Part shown: piece after piece, positions 1 through 8,806 of the stretch
Numbering within the stretch: position 1 is the first letter of the stretch
Layout: each line of letters starts with the position of its first letter
Origin: Embleya sp051903075
GTDB taxonomy: Bacteria > Actinomycetota > Actinomycetes > Streptomycetales > Streptomycetaceae
NCBI RefSeq assembly: GCF_051903075.1
Contig: NZ_CP182423.1
Coordinates: forward strand, 3,658,001 to 3,722,000
Length of the DNA stretch: 64,000 nucleotides
Direction: 5' to 3'
The notes under the pieces: generated by a model
The model's input: only the letters and a program-made list of their open reading frames with translations
Told to the model about the DNA's origin: nothing
Databases searched by the model: none
Position numbers and translations under genes: made by a program

Positions 1-58
1 GGAAATCGGGGTGGGGCGTCGGGGCCGACCGTGCGCCGATGCCCGGTTCGGCGAGGGC

Positions 59-967
59 TCAGTCGTGGTCGGTGGATGTCTCGTCCGCCGAGGTGGGGAC
101 GATCACCAGCGGGCAGCGGGCGTGGTGGATCAGGCCCTGACCGACCGAGCCGAGCAGCAGGCCCGCGAAGCCGCCGCGTCCGCGCGTGCCGACGACCAGG
201 CACAGGGCGTGCTCGGCGGCCTCGCGCAGGACCGCGACCGGGTGACCGACGGCGACCTCGCGGTGTACCGGCACGCTCGGGTACTTCTCCGTCCACCCCG
301 CGAGCGTCTCGGCGAGCCGCAGGCGGCCCTCCTGCATCTCCTCGCGCATCCGCATCCCGGCCAACAACCCGCCGGAAAACTGGCGGACATTGACGGCCAC
401 GATCGTGGCGCCGCGCCGGGCGGCCTCGTCGAAGGCGTACGCCACGGCCGGTTCGGAGTGCGGCGCCCCGTCCACCGCGACCACGATGGTCGGCGGCTCG
501 CCGCTCGTGTGCTCGGGCTCTCGGACCACGACCACCGGGCAGGTCGCGTGCGCGATGACCGGTACCGCGATTCCGCCAGTGGTCAACAGCTCCGTGGCCG
601 CGGACAGCCGGCGCGAGCCGAGCACGACCATCGCCGCGTCCCGGGAGTGCTCGCGCAGCACGGCCACGGGCGATCCGTCGGCCAGGACCGACTCGGTGTT
701 CAGTCGAGGGTGGCGGGTCGCGGCCGTTTCGCGGGCTTCGTCCAGGGCCCGGGTGCCGGTCGCGCGGAAACGTTCGCCCCAGGTCAGGCGGTGTGGGTTC
801 GGCTCGGGGTGGCGCTCGACGCCGATCGGCCAGTCGAGCGCGTGCACCAGGCGCAGCGGCAGGCCGCGTCGGGCGGCTTCGTCGGCGGCCCAGACGACGG
901 CGAGGCGGCCGGCGTCGGTGCGTTCGACGCCGACGACGATCGGTGTTGCTCCCACGTGCGTGGTCAC
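59..967 (-). CDS. Universal stress protein, two Usp domains
   Basis: A 302-residue cytoplasmic protein made of tandem Usp domains (about residues 8-150 and 160-298). The second domain keeps the ATP-binding loop GTRGRGGFAGLLLGS, while the matching loop of the first (GSRRLSAATELLTTG) is degenerate, so only one site probably binds nucleotide. The frame stays open far upstream, antisense to the next gene, but Usp similarity begins at the GTG at 965-967, which has GGAG about 8 nt in front. It is divergent from the Pat-like gene across a pair of OsdR/DosR-like boxes. DosR-type regulons are rich in such proteins, so a dormancy or energy-stress role is inferred. Family certain; ligand unknown. Confidence 0.93.
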   Translation of the reverse strand: MTTHVGATPIVVGVERTDAGRLAVVWAADEAARRGLPLRLVHALDWPIGVERHPEPNPHRLTWGERFRATGTRALDEARETAATRHPRLNTESVLADGSPVAVLREHSRDAAMVVLGSRRLSAATELLTTGGIAVPVIAHATCPVVVVREPEHTSGEPPTIVVAVDGAPHSEPAVAYAFDEAARRGATIVAVNVRQFSGGLLAGMRMREEMQEGRLRLAETLAGWTEKYPSVPVHREVAVGHPVAVLREAAEHALCLVVGTRGRGGFAGLLLGSVGQGLIHHARCPLVIVPTSADETSTDHD

Positions 968-1020
968 GGTCGACTCCTTCTCCCCGGGGCCGAACGATCG
1001 CCTGTCGGCCCGTGCCTCGA

Positions 1021-1114
1021 ACACTGCCCGTCCTGCCCGGACCCGGGCAGGGCCATTGGGCCCGAGTCCCCGGACCGGTCGGCCCTGCCCGGCATGTGGG
1101 ATCGGCGCGAGGCT
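1021..1114. promoter_or_regulatory. Divergent promoter with two OsdR/DosR-like boxes
   Basis: Palindromes GGGCCATTGGGCCC (1050-1063) and GGACCGGTCGGCCC (1072-1085) lie 22 bp apart, so on the same helix face. Each is the proximal box for one gene: CAGTGT on the minus strand (1026-1021) and GAGGCT on the plus strand (1109-1114) both start 30.5 bp from the nearer box centre, as expected for -10 elements of activator-dependent promoters. They resemble the mycobacterial DosR box core GGGACTNNAGTCCC in length and symmetry. That OsdR binds them is an inference. Confidence 0.7.
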
Positions 1115-1160
1115 GGCGGCGAGCGGCGCGAAACGCGCCCGGGCCGAAGGGAACGGGACC

Positions 1161-3905
1161 ATGCACGAGGTCGGTACACCGCACGCGATCTGGGCGCTGG
1201 CCGCCGACGGCGAGACGGTGCTGCTGCGGCGCCCGGGACCCGAGGACCGGGACCGGGTGTCGGCGATGCACCGCGCGATGTCGGCGGAGAGTCTGTACCT
1301 GCGGTTCTTCGGGGTGTCGGAGTCGGCGGCGCGCGAGACCGCGGAGCGGGTGACCACACCCGACCGGGACGGTTGCGGCGCGCTGATCGCGCTCACGTCC
1401 GACGGGGACGAGGTGGTCGGGGTCGTCGAGTACAACGGCGCCGACGGCCCCGGCCCCGGCGCCGACGGCTCCGACCCCGGCCCCGGCGCCGACGGCTCCG
1501 GAGAGGCGGAACTCGCGCTGGCCGTGGCCGACGCGTGGCACGGCCGGGGGATCGGCACGCTGCTGATCGAGCACGTGGTGACGATGGCCCGCGCGGACGG
1601 CGTGCGCACGCTGGTGGCGGACCTGCTGCCGTGGAACCGGCCGATGTTGCGGGTCCTGGAGGACATGGGCATGCCGGTGCGGAATCGGCTCGTGTCCGGC
1701 GTGCTGAGCTGCGAGATCCCGTTGGACGGCGACATCCCGACGATCGAGCGCTACCTGACCGCCGTGGCGCGGCGCGAGGCGTTGGCCGATGTGGCCGGCC
1801 TGGTACCGCTGTTCGCGCCCCGCTCGGTGGCGATCGCCGGCGCGGGGCGGCGGGCCGACTCGGTCGGCCGGGCGCTGCTGCACAACGTGATGGCGGCCGG
1901 TTACGCCGGATCGTTGGCCGTACTGCATCCCACGGCGACGCAGGTGGACGGAGTGCCGGCGTTCCCGACGCCGGATCTGCTCCCCGAGGTGCCCGACCTG
2001 GTCGTGGTGGCCGTCCCCGCCGACCGCGTCCCCGACCTGGTCGAGGACTGTGGACGGGTCGGCGTGCGGGCCGTCGTCGTGGTGACCTCGGGCGGTACGC
2101 CGGAGCAGGCCGCGCGCGTGCACGCCTCCATCCGGCGGCACGGGATGCGCATGGTCGGCCCGAACTGCCTGGGCATCGCACAGACCGACCCGGCGACCGC
2201 CCTGAACGCGACCTTCGGCTGGACCGTCCCCACGCGCGGCGGCGCCGGGGTGGCGGTGCAGTCCGGCGGTGTGGGGATCGCCTTGATCGAGCAGTTGAAC
2301 CGCCTGGGGATCGGCGTGTCCACGTTCGCGTCACTCGGTGACAAGTACGACGTCAGCGGCAACGACATGCTCCAGTGGTGGCAGGCCGACCCGCGCACCA
2401 CGATGGCGATCCTGCACCTGGAATCCTTCGGCAACCCGCGCAAGTTCTCCCGGATCGCGCGCACCGTCGGCCGCGTCAAGCCGGTGCTCACCGTGGACGC
2501 GGGACGCTCCGCCGCCGGTCGCCGCGCCGCCGGGTCGCACACCGCCGCCGCGGTCACCCCGACCATGGCGCGCGGCGCGCTGTTCCGCCAGGCCGGCGTG
2601 ACCGCCGTACAGACCCTCGGCGACCTGGTCGCCGTCGCGGCCCTGCTGCACGCGCAACCCCTGCCCGACGGCGCCTCGGTCGCGGTGATCGGCAACGCGG
2701 GCGGCGCGGGGGTGCTGGCGGCCGACGCCTGCGTGGACGCGGGCCTGGCCGTACCGCGCTTCGGCCCCGACCTCGAAGCCGACCTGCGCGCCCTCCTGCC
2801 CGCCGGCGCCGCGTGCGCCAACCCCGTCGACACCACCGCCACCGTCGACGGCGAGACGCTGCGCCGCTGCGTGGACCGAGTCCTGGCGGCCGGCCACGTG
2901 GACGCGGTCGTCCTGGCCCTCGCGCCGACCGCCCTCGGCGACCCGCTGGGCGATCTCCTGGAGGGCCCCGCGGTGCGTGCGCGGCCCGTCGTGGTGATCG
3001 CCCCGGAACGCGGGGCGGCCGTCGAGCTGTTGCCCGCCGTGGGCGGGACGGTGCCGGTGTACAACGACGCGCGCACCGCCGCCGTCGCGCTCGCCCACGC
3101 CTACAGGCGCTCGATGTGGCTGACCCGTCCGCGCGGCACGGTACCGCCGCTGCCCGACGTCGACCGCGGCGCGGCCCGCGCGCTCGTCGCCGATCATCTG
3201 ATGCGCGAGCCCGACGGGGGATGGCTGCCGCCTCGCGCCTGCGCCCGCCTGCTGGGCGCCTACGGCATCGAGGTCAGCCCGTGGCGGCAGGCGTTCGACG
3301 CCGACGAGGCGGTGGCGCTCGCCCGCGAACTCGCCCCGTTCGGCGCCGACGGCGCGGTCGTGCTCAAGGCGTACGGCCCGCACATCGTGCACAAGAGCGA
3401 TGTCGGCGGGGTCCGGCTGCGCCTGGTCGGCGACGACGCGGTGCGCGCGGCCTTCACCGACCTCGCCGATCGCATCGGCGCCCTGATGGAGAGCGTGGTC
3501 GTGCAGCCCATGGCCGCCTCCGGCGTCGAACTGATCGCCGGGGTGACCCAGGACGAAGTGCTCGGCCCGCTGGTGCTGTTCGGCCTCGGCGGCGTGGCCA
3601 CCGACGTACTGGCCGACCACGGCGCCCGGCTCACCCCGCTGACCGACCTGGACGCGCACACGCTGCTCGCGGGCTCACGCGGGGCACCGCTGCTCTACGG
3701 CCACCGGGGGGCGGCGCCCGTCGACACGGCCGGGGTCGAGGACGTCCTGCACCGCCTGTCCAGGCTCGCGGACGACGTGCCGCAACTCGTGGAGGCCGAC
3801 CTGAACCCGCTGGTCGCCCGCCCCGACGGCGTCACCGTCCTCGACGCCCGCATCCGCCTCGCGCCGCGACCCGGACACGACCCGTACCTGCGACGCCTGC
3901 GCTGA
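1161..3905 (+). CDS. GNAT acetyltransferase fused to NDP-forming acyl-CoA synthetase-like module (Pat-like)
   Basis: A 914-residue fusion. Residues about 15-200 are a GNAT acetyltransferase (AVADAWHGRGIGTLLIEHV is the acetyl-CoA loop). About 215-680 are CoA-binding and succinyl-CoA-ligase-like domains, with the phospho-His-type motif AAGSHTAAAV. About 690-914 form an ATP-grasp domain. The same parts occur in bacterial lysine acetyltransferases (Pat/PatZ) that acetylate acyl-CoA synthetases; the GNAT-first order is common in actinomycetes. A Gly/Pro/Asp repeat (GADGSDPGP-like units, coding bases 1437-1503) is inserted inside the GNAT domain. The ATG at 1161 was chosen because GNAT similarity starts there. 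Boxes upstream place it in the putative OsdR regulon. Real substrate unknown. Confidence 0.88.
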   Translation: MHEVGTPHAIWALAADGETVLLRRPGPEDRDRVSAMHRAMSAESLYLRFFGVSESAARETAERVTTPDRDGCGALIALTSDGDEVVGVVEYNGADGPGPGADGSDPGPGADGSGEAELALAVADAWHGRGIGTLLIEHVVTMARADGVRTLVADLLPWNRPMLRVLEDMGMPVRNRLVSGVLSCEIPLDGDIPTIERYLTAVARREALADVAGLVPLFAPRSVAIAGAGRRADSVGRALLHNVMAAGYAGSLAVLHPTATQVDGVPAFPTPDLLPEVPDLVVVAVPADRVPDLVEDCGRVGVRAVVVVTSGGTPEQAARVHASIRRHGMRMVGPNCLGIAQTDPATALNATFGWTVPTRGGAGVAVQSGGVGIALIEQLNRLGIGVSTFASLGDKYDVSGNDMLQWWQADPRTTMAILHLESFGNPRKFSRIARTVGRVKPVLTVDAGRSAAGRRAAGSHTAAAVTPTMARGALFRQAGVTAVQTLGDLVAVAALLHAQPLPDGASVAVIGNAGGAGVLAADACVDAGLAVPRFGPDLEADLRALLPAGAACANPVDTTATVDGETLRRCVDRVLAAGHVDAVVLALAPTALGDPLGDLLEGPAVRARPVVVIAPERGAAVELLPAVGGTVPVYNDARTAAVALAHAYRRSMWLTRPRGTVPPLPDVDRGAARALVADHLMREPDGGWLPPRACARLLGAYGIEVSPWRQAFDADEAVALARELAPFGADGAVVLKAYGPHIVHKSDVGGVRLRLVGDDAVRAAFTDLADRIGALMESVVVQPMAASGVELIAGVTQDEVLGPLVLFGLGGVATDVLADHGARLTPLTDLDAHTLLAGSRGAPLLYGHRGAAPVDTAGVEDVLHRLSRLADDVPQLVEADLNPLVARPDGVTVLDARIRLAPRPGHDPYLRRLR

Positions 3906-4073
3906 ATCGGAGCATTGCCCGGGAACAGTGAAGGCACCGCCGGCGCCCGCCCGTCCCGCCCCGGCGGTTCCCCTCGTCGTCATCCGTGCGACATCCCCTT
4001 CCGATATCGTGCACCGCTGTCGAAGTGCCCGTCCCATCGGCTCCCTGCGGCCGTCGTCGTGGAGGAGTGAGCG

Positions 4074-5342
4074 ATGAGTACGTCTGCGGCGCCCGTGGGC
4101 GGGGGTGAGCTGAAGCGGCATCTGGGCGTGTTCGACGCCGTGGTGATCGGGTTGGGCTCGATGATCGGGGCCGGGATCTTCGCGTCCCTGGCCCCGGCTG
4201 CGTCGGCGGCCGGCTCCGGCCTGTTGCTCGGCCTGGCGCTGGCGGCGGTGGTGGCGTACTGCAACGCGACATCCTCGGCGCGGCTGGCGGCCCGCTACCC
4301 GCAGTCGGGCGGCACGTACGTGTACGGGCGCGAGCGGCTCGGCGACTTCTGGGGATACCTGGCCGGGTGGGGCTTCGTGGTCGGCAAGACCGCCTCGTGC
4401 GCGGCGATGGCGCTGACGGTCGGCTCGTACGTGTGGCCCGACCAGGCGCACGCGGTCGCCGTCGCCGCGGTGGTGGTGCTGACGGCGGTGAACTACGCGG
4501 GTGTGCAGAAGTCCGCGCTGCTGACCCGGGCGGTGGTCGCGGTCGTCCTGGCGGTGCTCGCCACCGTGGTCGTGGTGTGCCTGACGTCGGGGTCGGTGGT
4601 CGCGGCGCGGCTGGACGTCGGGGCGGACGCCTCAGCGGGCGGGGTGTTGCAGGCCGCCGGACTGTTGTTCTTCGCGTTCGCCGGGTACGCGCGCATCGCC
4701 ACGCTGGGCGAAGAGGTCCGGGACCCGAAGCGGACCATCCCCCGCGCGATCCCGACGGTGCTGGCCATCACCCTCGTGGTGTACGCGGCGGTCGCCGTCG
4801 CCGTCCTGCTGGTACTGGGCCCGGACCGGCTCGCCGACGCCGCCGCGCCGCTGGTCGAGGCGGTTCGCGCGGCGGGTGTCCCGGGCCTTGTGCCCGTGGT
4901 CCGGGTCGGCGCCGCCGTCGCCGCCCTCGGCTCGCTGCTCGCGCTGATCCTGGGCGTCTCCCGGACCACCCTGGCGATGGCCCGCGACCGGCATCTGCCG
5001 CACGCCCTGGCCGCCGTGCATCCGCGCTTCCACGTCCCGCACCGGGCCGAGTCGGCCGTCGGCTGCGTGGTCGCGGTCCTGGCCGCCACGACGGACGTGC
5101 GCGGCGCGATCGGCTTCTCGTCGTTCGGCGTGTTGGCCTACTACGCGATCGCCAACGCCGCCGCCTGGACCCTCGCCCCCGAGGAGGGCCGCCCGGCCCG
5201 GATCGTGCCGATCGTCGGCACGTCGGGCTGCCTGGTCCTGGCCTTCGCCCTGCCGCTTGCCTCGGTATTCGCCGGGGCCGGCGTGATCGCGGCCGGCGCC
5301 GCGGCCTACGGCGTCCGCAGAGCGGTCGGCCGTAGGGCCTGA
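4074..5342 (+). CDS. APC-family amino acid permease
   Basis: A 422-residue polytopic inner-membrane transporter. The N-terminal signature VVIGLGSMIGAGIFASLAPAA is the first helix of the amino acid-polyamine-organocation superfamily, followed by about ten to twelve further hydrophobic helices. The ATG at 4074 has GGAGGAGTGAGCG just before it. It probably imports an amino acid or amine by proton symport; the substrate cannot be read from sequence. It follows the Pat-like gene by 168 bp with no box in the gap, so it is either read through from pat or has its own promoter. Its product length is typical for the short APC members. Confidence 0.9.
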   Translation: MSTSAAPVGGGELKRHLGVFDAVVIGLGSMIGAGIFASLAPAASAAGSGLLLGLALAAVVAYCNATSSARLAARYPQSGGTYVYGRERLGDFWGYLAGWGFVVGKTASCAAMALTVGSYVWPDQAHAVAVAAVVVLTAVNYAGVQKSALLTRAVVAVVLAVLATVVVVCLTSGSVVAARLDVGADASAGGVLQAAGLLFFAFAGYARIATLGEEVRDPKRTIPRAIPTVLAITLVVYAAVAVAVLLVLGPDRLADAAAPLVEAVRAAGVPGLVPVVRVGAAVAALGSLLALILGVSRTTLAMARDRHLPHALAAVHPRFHVPHRAESAVGCVVAVLAATTDVRGAIGFSSFGVLAYYAIANAAAWTLAPEEGRPARIVPIVGTSGCLVLAFALPLASVFAGAGVIAAGAAAYGVRRAVGRRA

Positions 5343-5368
5343 CGGATCGTGGTGTCGGGTGGACGGAC

Positions 5369-5854
5369 TCATGTGCCCGAAGGAGGGGGCGGCGTCGGGC
5401 CGGTCGCCGTCGCCTGTCCCGACGGCGAGCCGGCGCCCGTGGTGTGCCGCACCAGCAGGCCGGTGACGAACTCGGAAGTGATCGAGAACCACGCCCGGTT
5501 CTCCCCGGCTTCGGCATCCGACAGCGGGTGTTCGGGACGCGCGACGGGCGCGACGGCCGCGGGGCCCCGGACGCGGGAGGCGTGGCCGGTGATGGTGCCC
5601 GTCCAGCCGGTGAGCGTCGTCGGGTCGATGTGATCGGCCTGGAACGCGACCACCGTGTCCACCACGGCCTTCGCAAGGGTGGAGTCGGCGGGGGCGCGGA
5701 AGACCACGGAATCCCCGTCGAAGGCGAACGTCACCAAGTGCACGGCCGGAAGAGCGCCCTCGCTGACGACGACACGTCCCACGCGTGCGCCGGCCATCAA
5801 CTCCAGCGTCTCCCGGCGGTCGAGGGGACGATGCGTCACGAGGTCTTCGCTCAT
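5369..5854 (-). CDS. Pyridoxamine 5'-phosphate oxidase-like split-barrel flavoprotein
   Basis: A 161-residue member of the PNPOx-like split beta-barrel family. It begins SEDLVTHRPLDRRETLELM and carries the core GRVVVSEGALPAVHLVTFAF and the typical STLAKAVVDTVVAFQADHID segment. Such proteins bind FMN or F420; the cofactor is not known here. Two starts are possible. ATG 5875 has GAGGG 6 nt before it. ATG 5854 lies exactly 42.5 bp from the centre of the box at 5890-5903, with GAGAGT at the -10 position, which would make a leaderless message starting on this ATG. The second is preferred. The last 25 residues are a low-complexity Pro/Gly/Thr tail. Confidence 0.82.
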   Translation of the reverse strand: MSEDLVTHRPLDRRETLELMAGARVGRVVVSEGALPAVHLVTFAFDGDSVVFRAPADSTLAKAVVDTVVAFQADHIDPTTLTGWTGTITGHASRVRGPAAVAPVARPEHPLSDAEAGENRAWFSITSEFVTGLLVRHTTGAGSPSGQATATGPTPPPPSGT

Positions 5855-5860
5855 CCCTCC

Positions 5861-5903
5861 ACTCTCGAACCCCATCGGGCCCTCGACCAGGGCCGAACGG
5901 CCC
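5861..5903 (-). promoter_or_regulatory. OsdR/DosR-like box and -10 of the flavoprotein gene
   Basis: GGGCCGAACGGCCC (5890-5903) is a perfect palindrome around AA. The minus-strand hexamer GAGAGT (5866-5861) starts 30.5 bp from its centre. No clear second box is seen, unlike most other loci here. Confidence 0.65.
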
Positions 5904-5950
5904 TGTGCCGAAGGAACGGGTCGCGCTCACCGTGCGTGACAGGGTGTACT

Positions 5951-6697
5951 TCACGGCTCGGGGCGGCGGAAGCCCGCCGCGTCGATGTCGTAGTGGATGA
6001 ACGCGCCGCCGTCGTCCCAACCGGCGTGGATTCCGGTCGGCAGGAGGAATCCGCCGTGCGCGGTCTCGCCGTCGAAGGTGGCGGTGAAGCGGTGTTCGCG
6101 ATGGCGACCGCCGTCGGGGTTGCCCCAGCGGGGCAGCGAGACCGACGCCAGGGCACCGGAGGGCGCCACGGTCACCGTCACCTCCTGGGGATGGCCGGCG
6201 ACGACGAAGCGGGCGACGGCGCGCGTGTCGTCCACCCCCTGCCAACGCACGTCGCGGTGCAGCGCGAAGGTGGGTACGAAGACGAATTCGCCGGCCAGGC
6301 GACCGGCCGCGCTGCGGGTCACGTCGGCACCGGACGCGCCGATGAACGGCAGCACGCCGAACAGCCGCCACCGCATCGCGCCGCCCGCCGCGTCCAGGCG
6401 ATCGAAGCCGCGGATCCGGATCCCCGCCGGCCCGCGCACCTCCGCGTCCCAGCGGAACGCGGTGGTCGGGGTCAGGGTCTGCCGGGACTCGAAGGGGCAC
6501 CACCGGCGGCGTACCCGGATCCGGCCGTGCGCGCGCAGCTCCACCGAGGTCGGGTGCGGCACGCCGGGCGGCACCGCGTGGGCGAGCCATCGCCGGATCG
6601 GCTCGGGCGGCGTACTCGTCGGTACGTCTCGCACGGGGCGGTCGCCGGCGGGTGGCTCGGAGGCACGTGGCTCGGCCGGGGAGTGTGGGGTGCGCAT
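5951..6697 (-). CDS. DUF6544-like protein
   Basis: A 248-residue soluble protein with features I associate with the DUF6544 family: an early RWLAHAVPPGVPHPTSVELRAHG-type segment, then long beta-rich stretches and a C-terminal region with GGFLLPTGIHAGW. No catalytic motif is recognised. Start: ATG at 6697, with AGGAG about 9 nt upstream; an earlier in-frame ATG at 6745 has no ribosome site. It lies 113 bp after the DoxX gene on the same strand, so it is probably in one transcription unit driven by the boxes at 7566-7601. Function unknown. Confidence 0.75.
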   Translation of the reverse strand: MRTPHSPAEPRASEPPAGDRPVRDVPTSTPPEPIRRWLAHAVPPGVPHPTSVELRAHGRIRVRRRWCPFESRQTLTPTTAFRWDAEVRGPAGIRIRGFDRLDAAGGAMRWRLFGVLPFIGASGADVTRSAAGRLAGEFVFVPTFALHRDVRWQGVDDTRAVARFVVAGHPQEVTVTVAPSGALASVSLPRWGNPDGGRHREHRFTATFDGETAHGGFLLPTGIHAGWDDGGAFIHYDIDAAGFRRPEP

Positions 6698-6810
6698 GGT
6701 GTCCGGCTCCTGTCGGTACGCAGGGCTTCGGGATCGGGACCGCACGTGGCTCGGCCGGGCCCGTCACGCGGACGGTACCCGGCCGAAGCCCGTGGTGATC
6801 GCGGTGGCGA

Positions 6811-7458
6811 TCAGAGCAGCCAGCGGTGGTCGCGGACGATCGGCAGGCGGGCCCACAGGGCACCGAGGCCGAGTCGGCTGCCGACGGCGACGGCGGCGAG
6901 GGCGATCAGCGAGATCGCGTAGATGACGTGGTAGTCGGTGAAAGGGTTGGTGGAGGCGGTGGGCTTGCCGTTGTCGAGGTGCTTTGCCGGCGGCCACTCG
7001 GCGATCCACATCAGCGCCATCATGGCGGTGCCGGACAGGGCCGCCAGGCGCAGGCCGATGCCCATGATCAGGGCGAGGCCGACACCGAGCAGGCCGAGCA
7101 TGAACAGCCAGTCGGCCCAGGTCTCCCCGGCCCAGCCGCGCAGCGTGCCGGCCATCGGGCCGACGTGCACGTGGGACAGGAACCCCTTGGTGGGGGAACC
7201 GCCGTCGACCCAGCCCTTGCCGTTCGCGGTGGCGTAGCCGAAGCCGAACGTCTTGTCGAGGAACGCCCACAGGAACACGAAGCCCAGCAGGACGCGCAGG
7301 CCCGCCACGGCGACATCGACGGTGCGGGTCGCGGCGATCGCCGGGGCACCGGCCACGACGTCGGGCCCGGTTGCGTCCGTCCGGGTTCGGGGCGCCGAGG
7401 TGGGGCGGTGGGGCAGGTGCAGGCGCGAGGACAGTCGGTGGTCGTGTGTGGTTGCCAT
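6811..7458 (-). CDS. DoxX-family membrane protein
   Basis: A 215-residue membrane protein. After a polar N-terminus of about 50 residues come four or five hydrophobic helices: VDVAVAGLRVLLGFVFLWAF, the LFMLGLLGVGLALIMGIGL region, AALSGTAMMALMWIAEW, and VIYAISLIALAAVAVGS. The DKTFGFGYAT loop and the order of helices match the DoxX/thiosulfate:quinone oxidoreductase small-subunit superfamily. ATG 7458 is preceded by GGAGGG. Two OsdR-like boxes lie 108-143 bp upstream. A redox or respiratory role at the membrane is inferred from the family and the dormancy island; the substrate is unknown. Confidence 0.86.
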   Translation of the reverse strand: MATTHDHRLSSRLHLPHRPTSAPRTRTDATGPDVVAGAPAIAATRTVDVAVAGLRVLLGFVFLWAFLDKTFGFGYATANGKGWVDGGSPTKGFLSHVHVGPMAGTLRGWAGETWADWLFMLGLLGVGLALIMGIGLRLAALSGTAMMALMWIAEWPPAKHLDNGKPTASTNPFTDYHVIYAISLIALAAVAVGSRLGLGALWARLPIVRDHRWLL

Positions 7459-7536
7459 GTCGGATTCCCTCCCTGTGGCGCCGGGCCCGGTGCCCGGCGC
7501 TCGGCCGCCAACGTGCGCTGCCGGGCCGTTGACATC

Positions 7537-7601
7537 AATCTCCCGTGATCCCGGCGGCCACCCCAGGGCCGACAGGCCCGAACGGCCGGGTCCAACAGCC
7601 G
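7537..7601 (-). promoter_or_regulatory. Paired OsdR/DosR-like boxes and -10 for the DoxX operon
   Basis: GGGCCGACAGGCCC (7566-7579) and the weaker GGGTCCAACAGCCG (7588-7601) are 22 bp apart. Minus-strand GAGATT (7542-7537) starts 30.5 bp from the proximal centre. Confidence 0.65.
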
Positions 7602-7650
7602 GTTGCCGGCGGGACGTTGCCGATGGAGCGGACGGGCCGACACGGCACAA

Positions 7651-7684
7651 GGCGGTCGTCCCCGAAGGATCGGGGACGACCGCC
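7651..7684. terminator. Hairpin terminator after the USP gene
   Basis: A 15-bp perfect stem (7651-7665 pairing with 7670-7684) closes on the loop AGGA. It lies between the end of the minus-strand USP gene and the DoxX promoter and should stop readthrough from the USP gene. There is no T-run, as is usual in actinomycetes. Confidence 0.7.
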
Positions 7685-7716
7685 TCGGGTGGCAGTCCTC
7701 TTCGTACGCCTTCCTC

Positions 7717-7788
7717 GCTCGCGTGACGAACCGCGCTCCAGTGACGAACCGCGCTCGCGTGACGAACTGTGCTCCTATGACGAACCGT
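7717..7788. repeat. Four tandem 18-bp repeats
   Basis: Four consecutive 18-bp copies of GCTCSMRTGACGAACCGY (7717, 7735, 7753, 7771) sit between the USP stop codon and its terminator. Copies differ at a few positions. They look neither like DnaA boxes nor like the OsdR-type palindrome. They would be transcribed as part of the USP 3' end. Confidence 0.8.
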
Positions 7789-7829
7789 CCGACCGCATCC
7801 GGGACTTCGGCCGGGCCCGGCCCGTTGCC

Positions 7830-8720
7830 TCAGCCAACCGGCACGATCAGGACGGGGGCGTGTGCGTGGTGCAGAACCGTGTGACCGACCCGTCCCAGAC
7901 GCGTGCCGAAACGGGCGTTGCGACGGTGCGCGGCGAGGACCACCATGTCCGCCTCGCGCGATGCCTCCACCAGCGCCCGACTCGCGCCCTCGCGTATGAC
8001 CCGCACCTGCGATTCGATCTCGGGGTGCTTGGCCCGCGAGGCGGCGAGTGCGGCATCCACGGCGCTCCGCCGCACGGCACCTTCCGCGGCCAGGGATTCG
8101 ATGGCCGCTGCGGGCAGCCCGAGAGGGGTCGGGACGATCGGCGGGATCGCGTTCAGCGCACACACCCGCAGGTGGCGCAACTCGGCCTCCTCGTAAGCGG
8201 CTTCCACCGCGAGACCGCAATCCGAGCCCGCGACACCCACCACTACCAGGCCCTCACCGGGACCGTCCGGCCGGGACGGGGCCTCGTGCCGGTCGCGCAC
8301 CACCAGCAGCGGGCACGGGGTGTACGCGGCCACCGAAAGGCTGACCGAGCCCAGCAACAGACCGGCCATCCGGCCGTGTCCGCGGCTGCCGAGCACCACG
8401 AGGGAGGCGTGTTCGGCGGAGGCGAGCAGGACCTCGTGCGCGGGGCCACGGCGGACCCGGGCGATGGTCCAGATCTGCGGGTGCAGGGCCCGTACGTGGG
8501 CGACGGCCGCCTTCGTCGCCTCCTCGGCCTCCCGACGCATCTGCCGTACGTAGGCGTCGAGTTGCCCGTCGCCGGGCAGGGTCCAGGCGCTGACGATCTC
8601 CAACGGCAGATGCCGGTTCGCCGCTTCCAGGGCGGCCTGTGTGACGGCGGAGAGCGCGGCGGGCGATCCGTCCACGCCGACGACCACGTGTCCGGTGGGA
8701 GGGGGCGGAATGGCAGACAT
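7830..8720 (-). CDS. Universal stress protein, two Usp domains
   Basis: A 296-residue tandem Usp protein. Domain 1 starts HVVVGVDGSPAALSAV and has the nucleotide loop GSRGHGRMAGLLLGSVS. Domain 2 starts VVVGVAGSDCG and ends in AAHRRNARFGTRLGRVGHTV, a looser loop. ATG 8720 is preceded by AAGGGA 8 nt away. Two strong OsdR-like boxes (8807-8842) lie directly upstream, between this gene and the 3' end of the osdK kinase gene, making this USP an independent promoter unit. Likely ATP-binding stress protein of the dormancy regulon. Confidence 0.93.
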   Translation of the reverse strand: MSAIPPPPTGHVVVGVDGSPAALSAVTQAALEAANRHLPLEIVSAWTLPGDGQLDAYVRQMRREAEEATKAAVAHVRALHPQIWTIARVRRGPAHEVLLASAEHASLVVLGSRGHGRMAGLLLGSVSLSVAAYTPCPLLVVRDRHEAPSRPDGPGEGLVVVGVAGSDCGLAVEAAYEEAELRHLRVCALNAIPPIVPTPLGLPAAAIESLAAEGAVRRSAVDAALAASRAKHPEIESQVRVIREGASRALVEASREADMVVLAAHRRNARFGTRLGRVGHTVLHHAHAPVLIVPVG

Positions 8721-8806
8721 GGACTCGTCCCTTCTCGAAGGGGCAACCGCGCGAGAGGCGTTGCCTTTTCGAGTCCATGTGAACGCATACCGCCCCCGCC
8801 ACACAG

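Noticed and set aside
59..1735. A very long minus-strand frame that would make a 558-residue USP
   Set aside because: The upstream part is antisense to the Pat-like gene, has low-complexity residues and no Usp similarity; the GTG at 967 has a proper ribosome site.
7717..7788. Regular repeats considered as a CRISPR array
   Set aside because: The 18-bp units are contiguous with no spacers and there are no cas genes.
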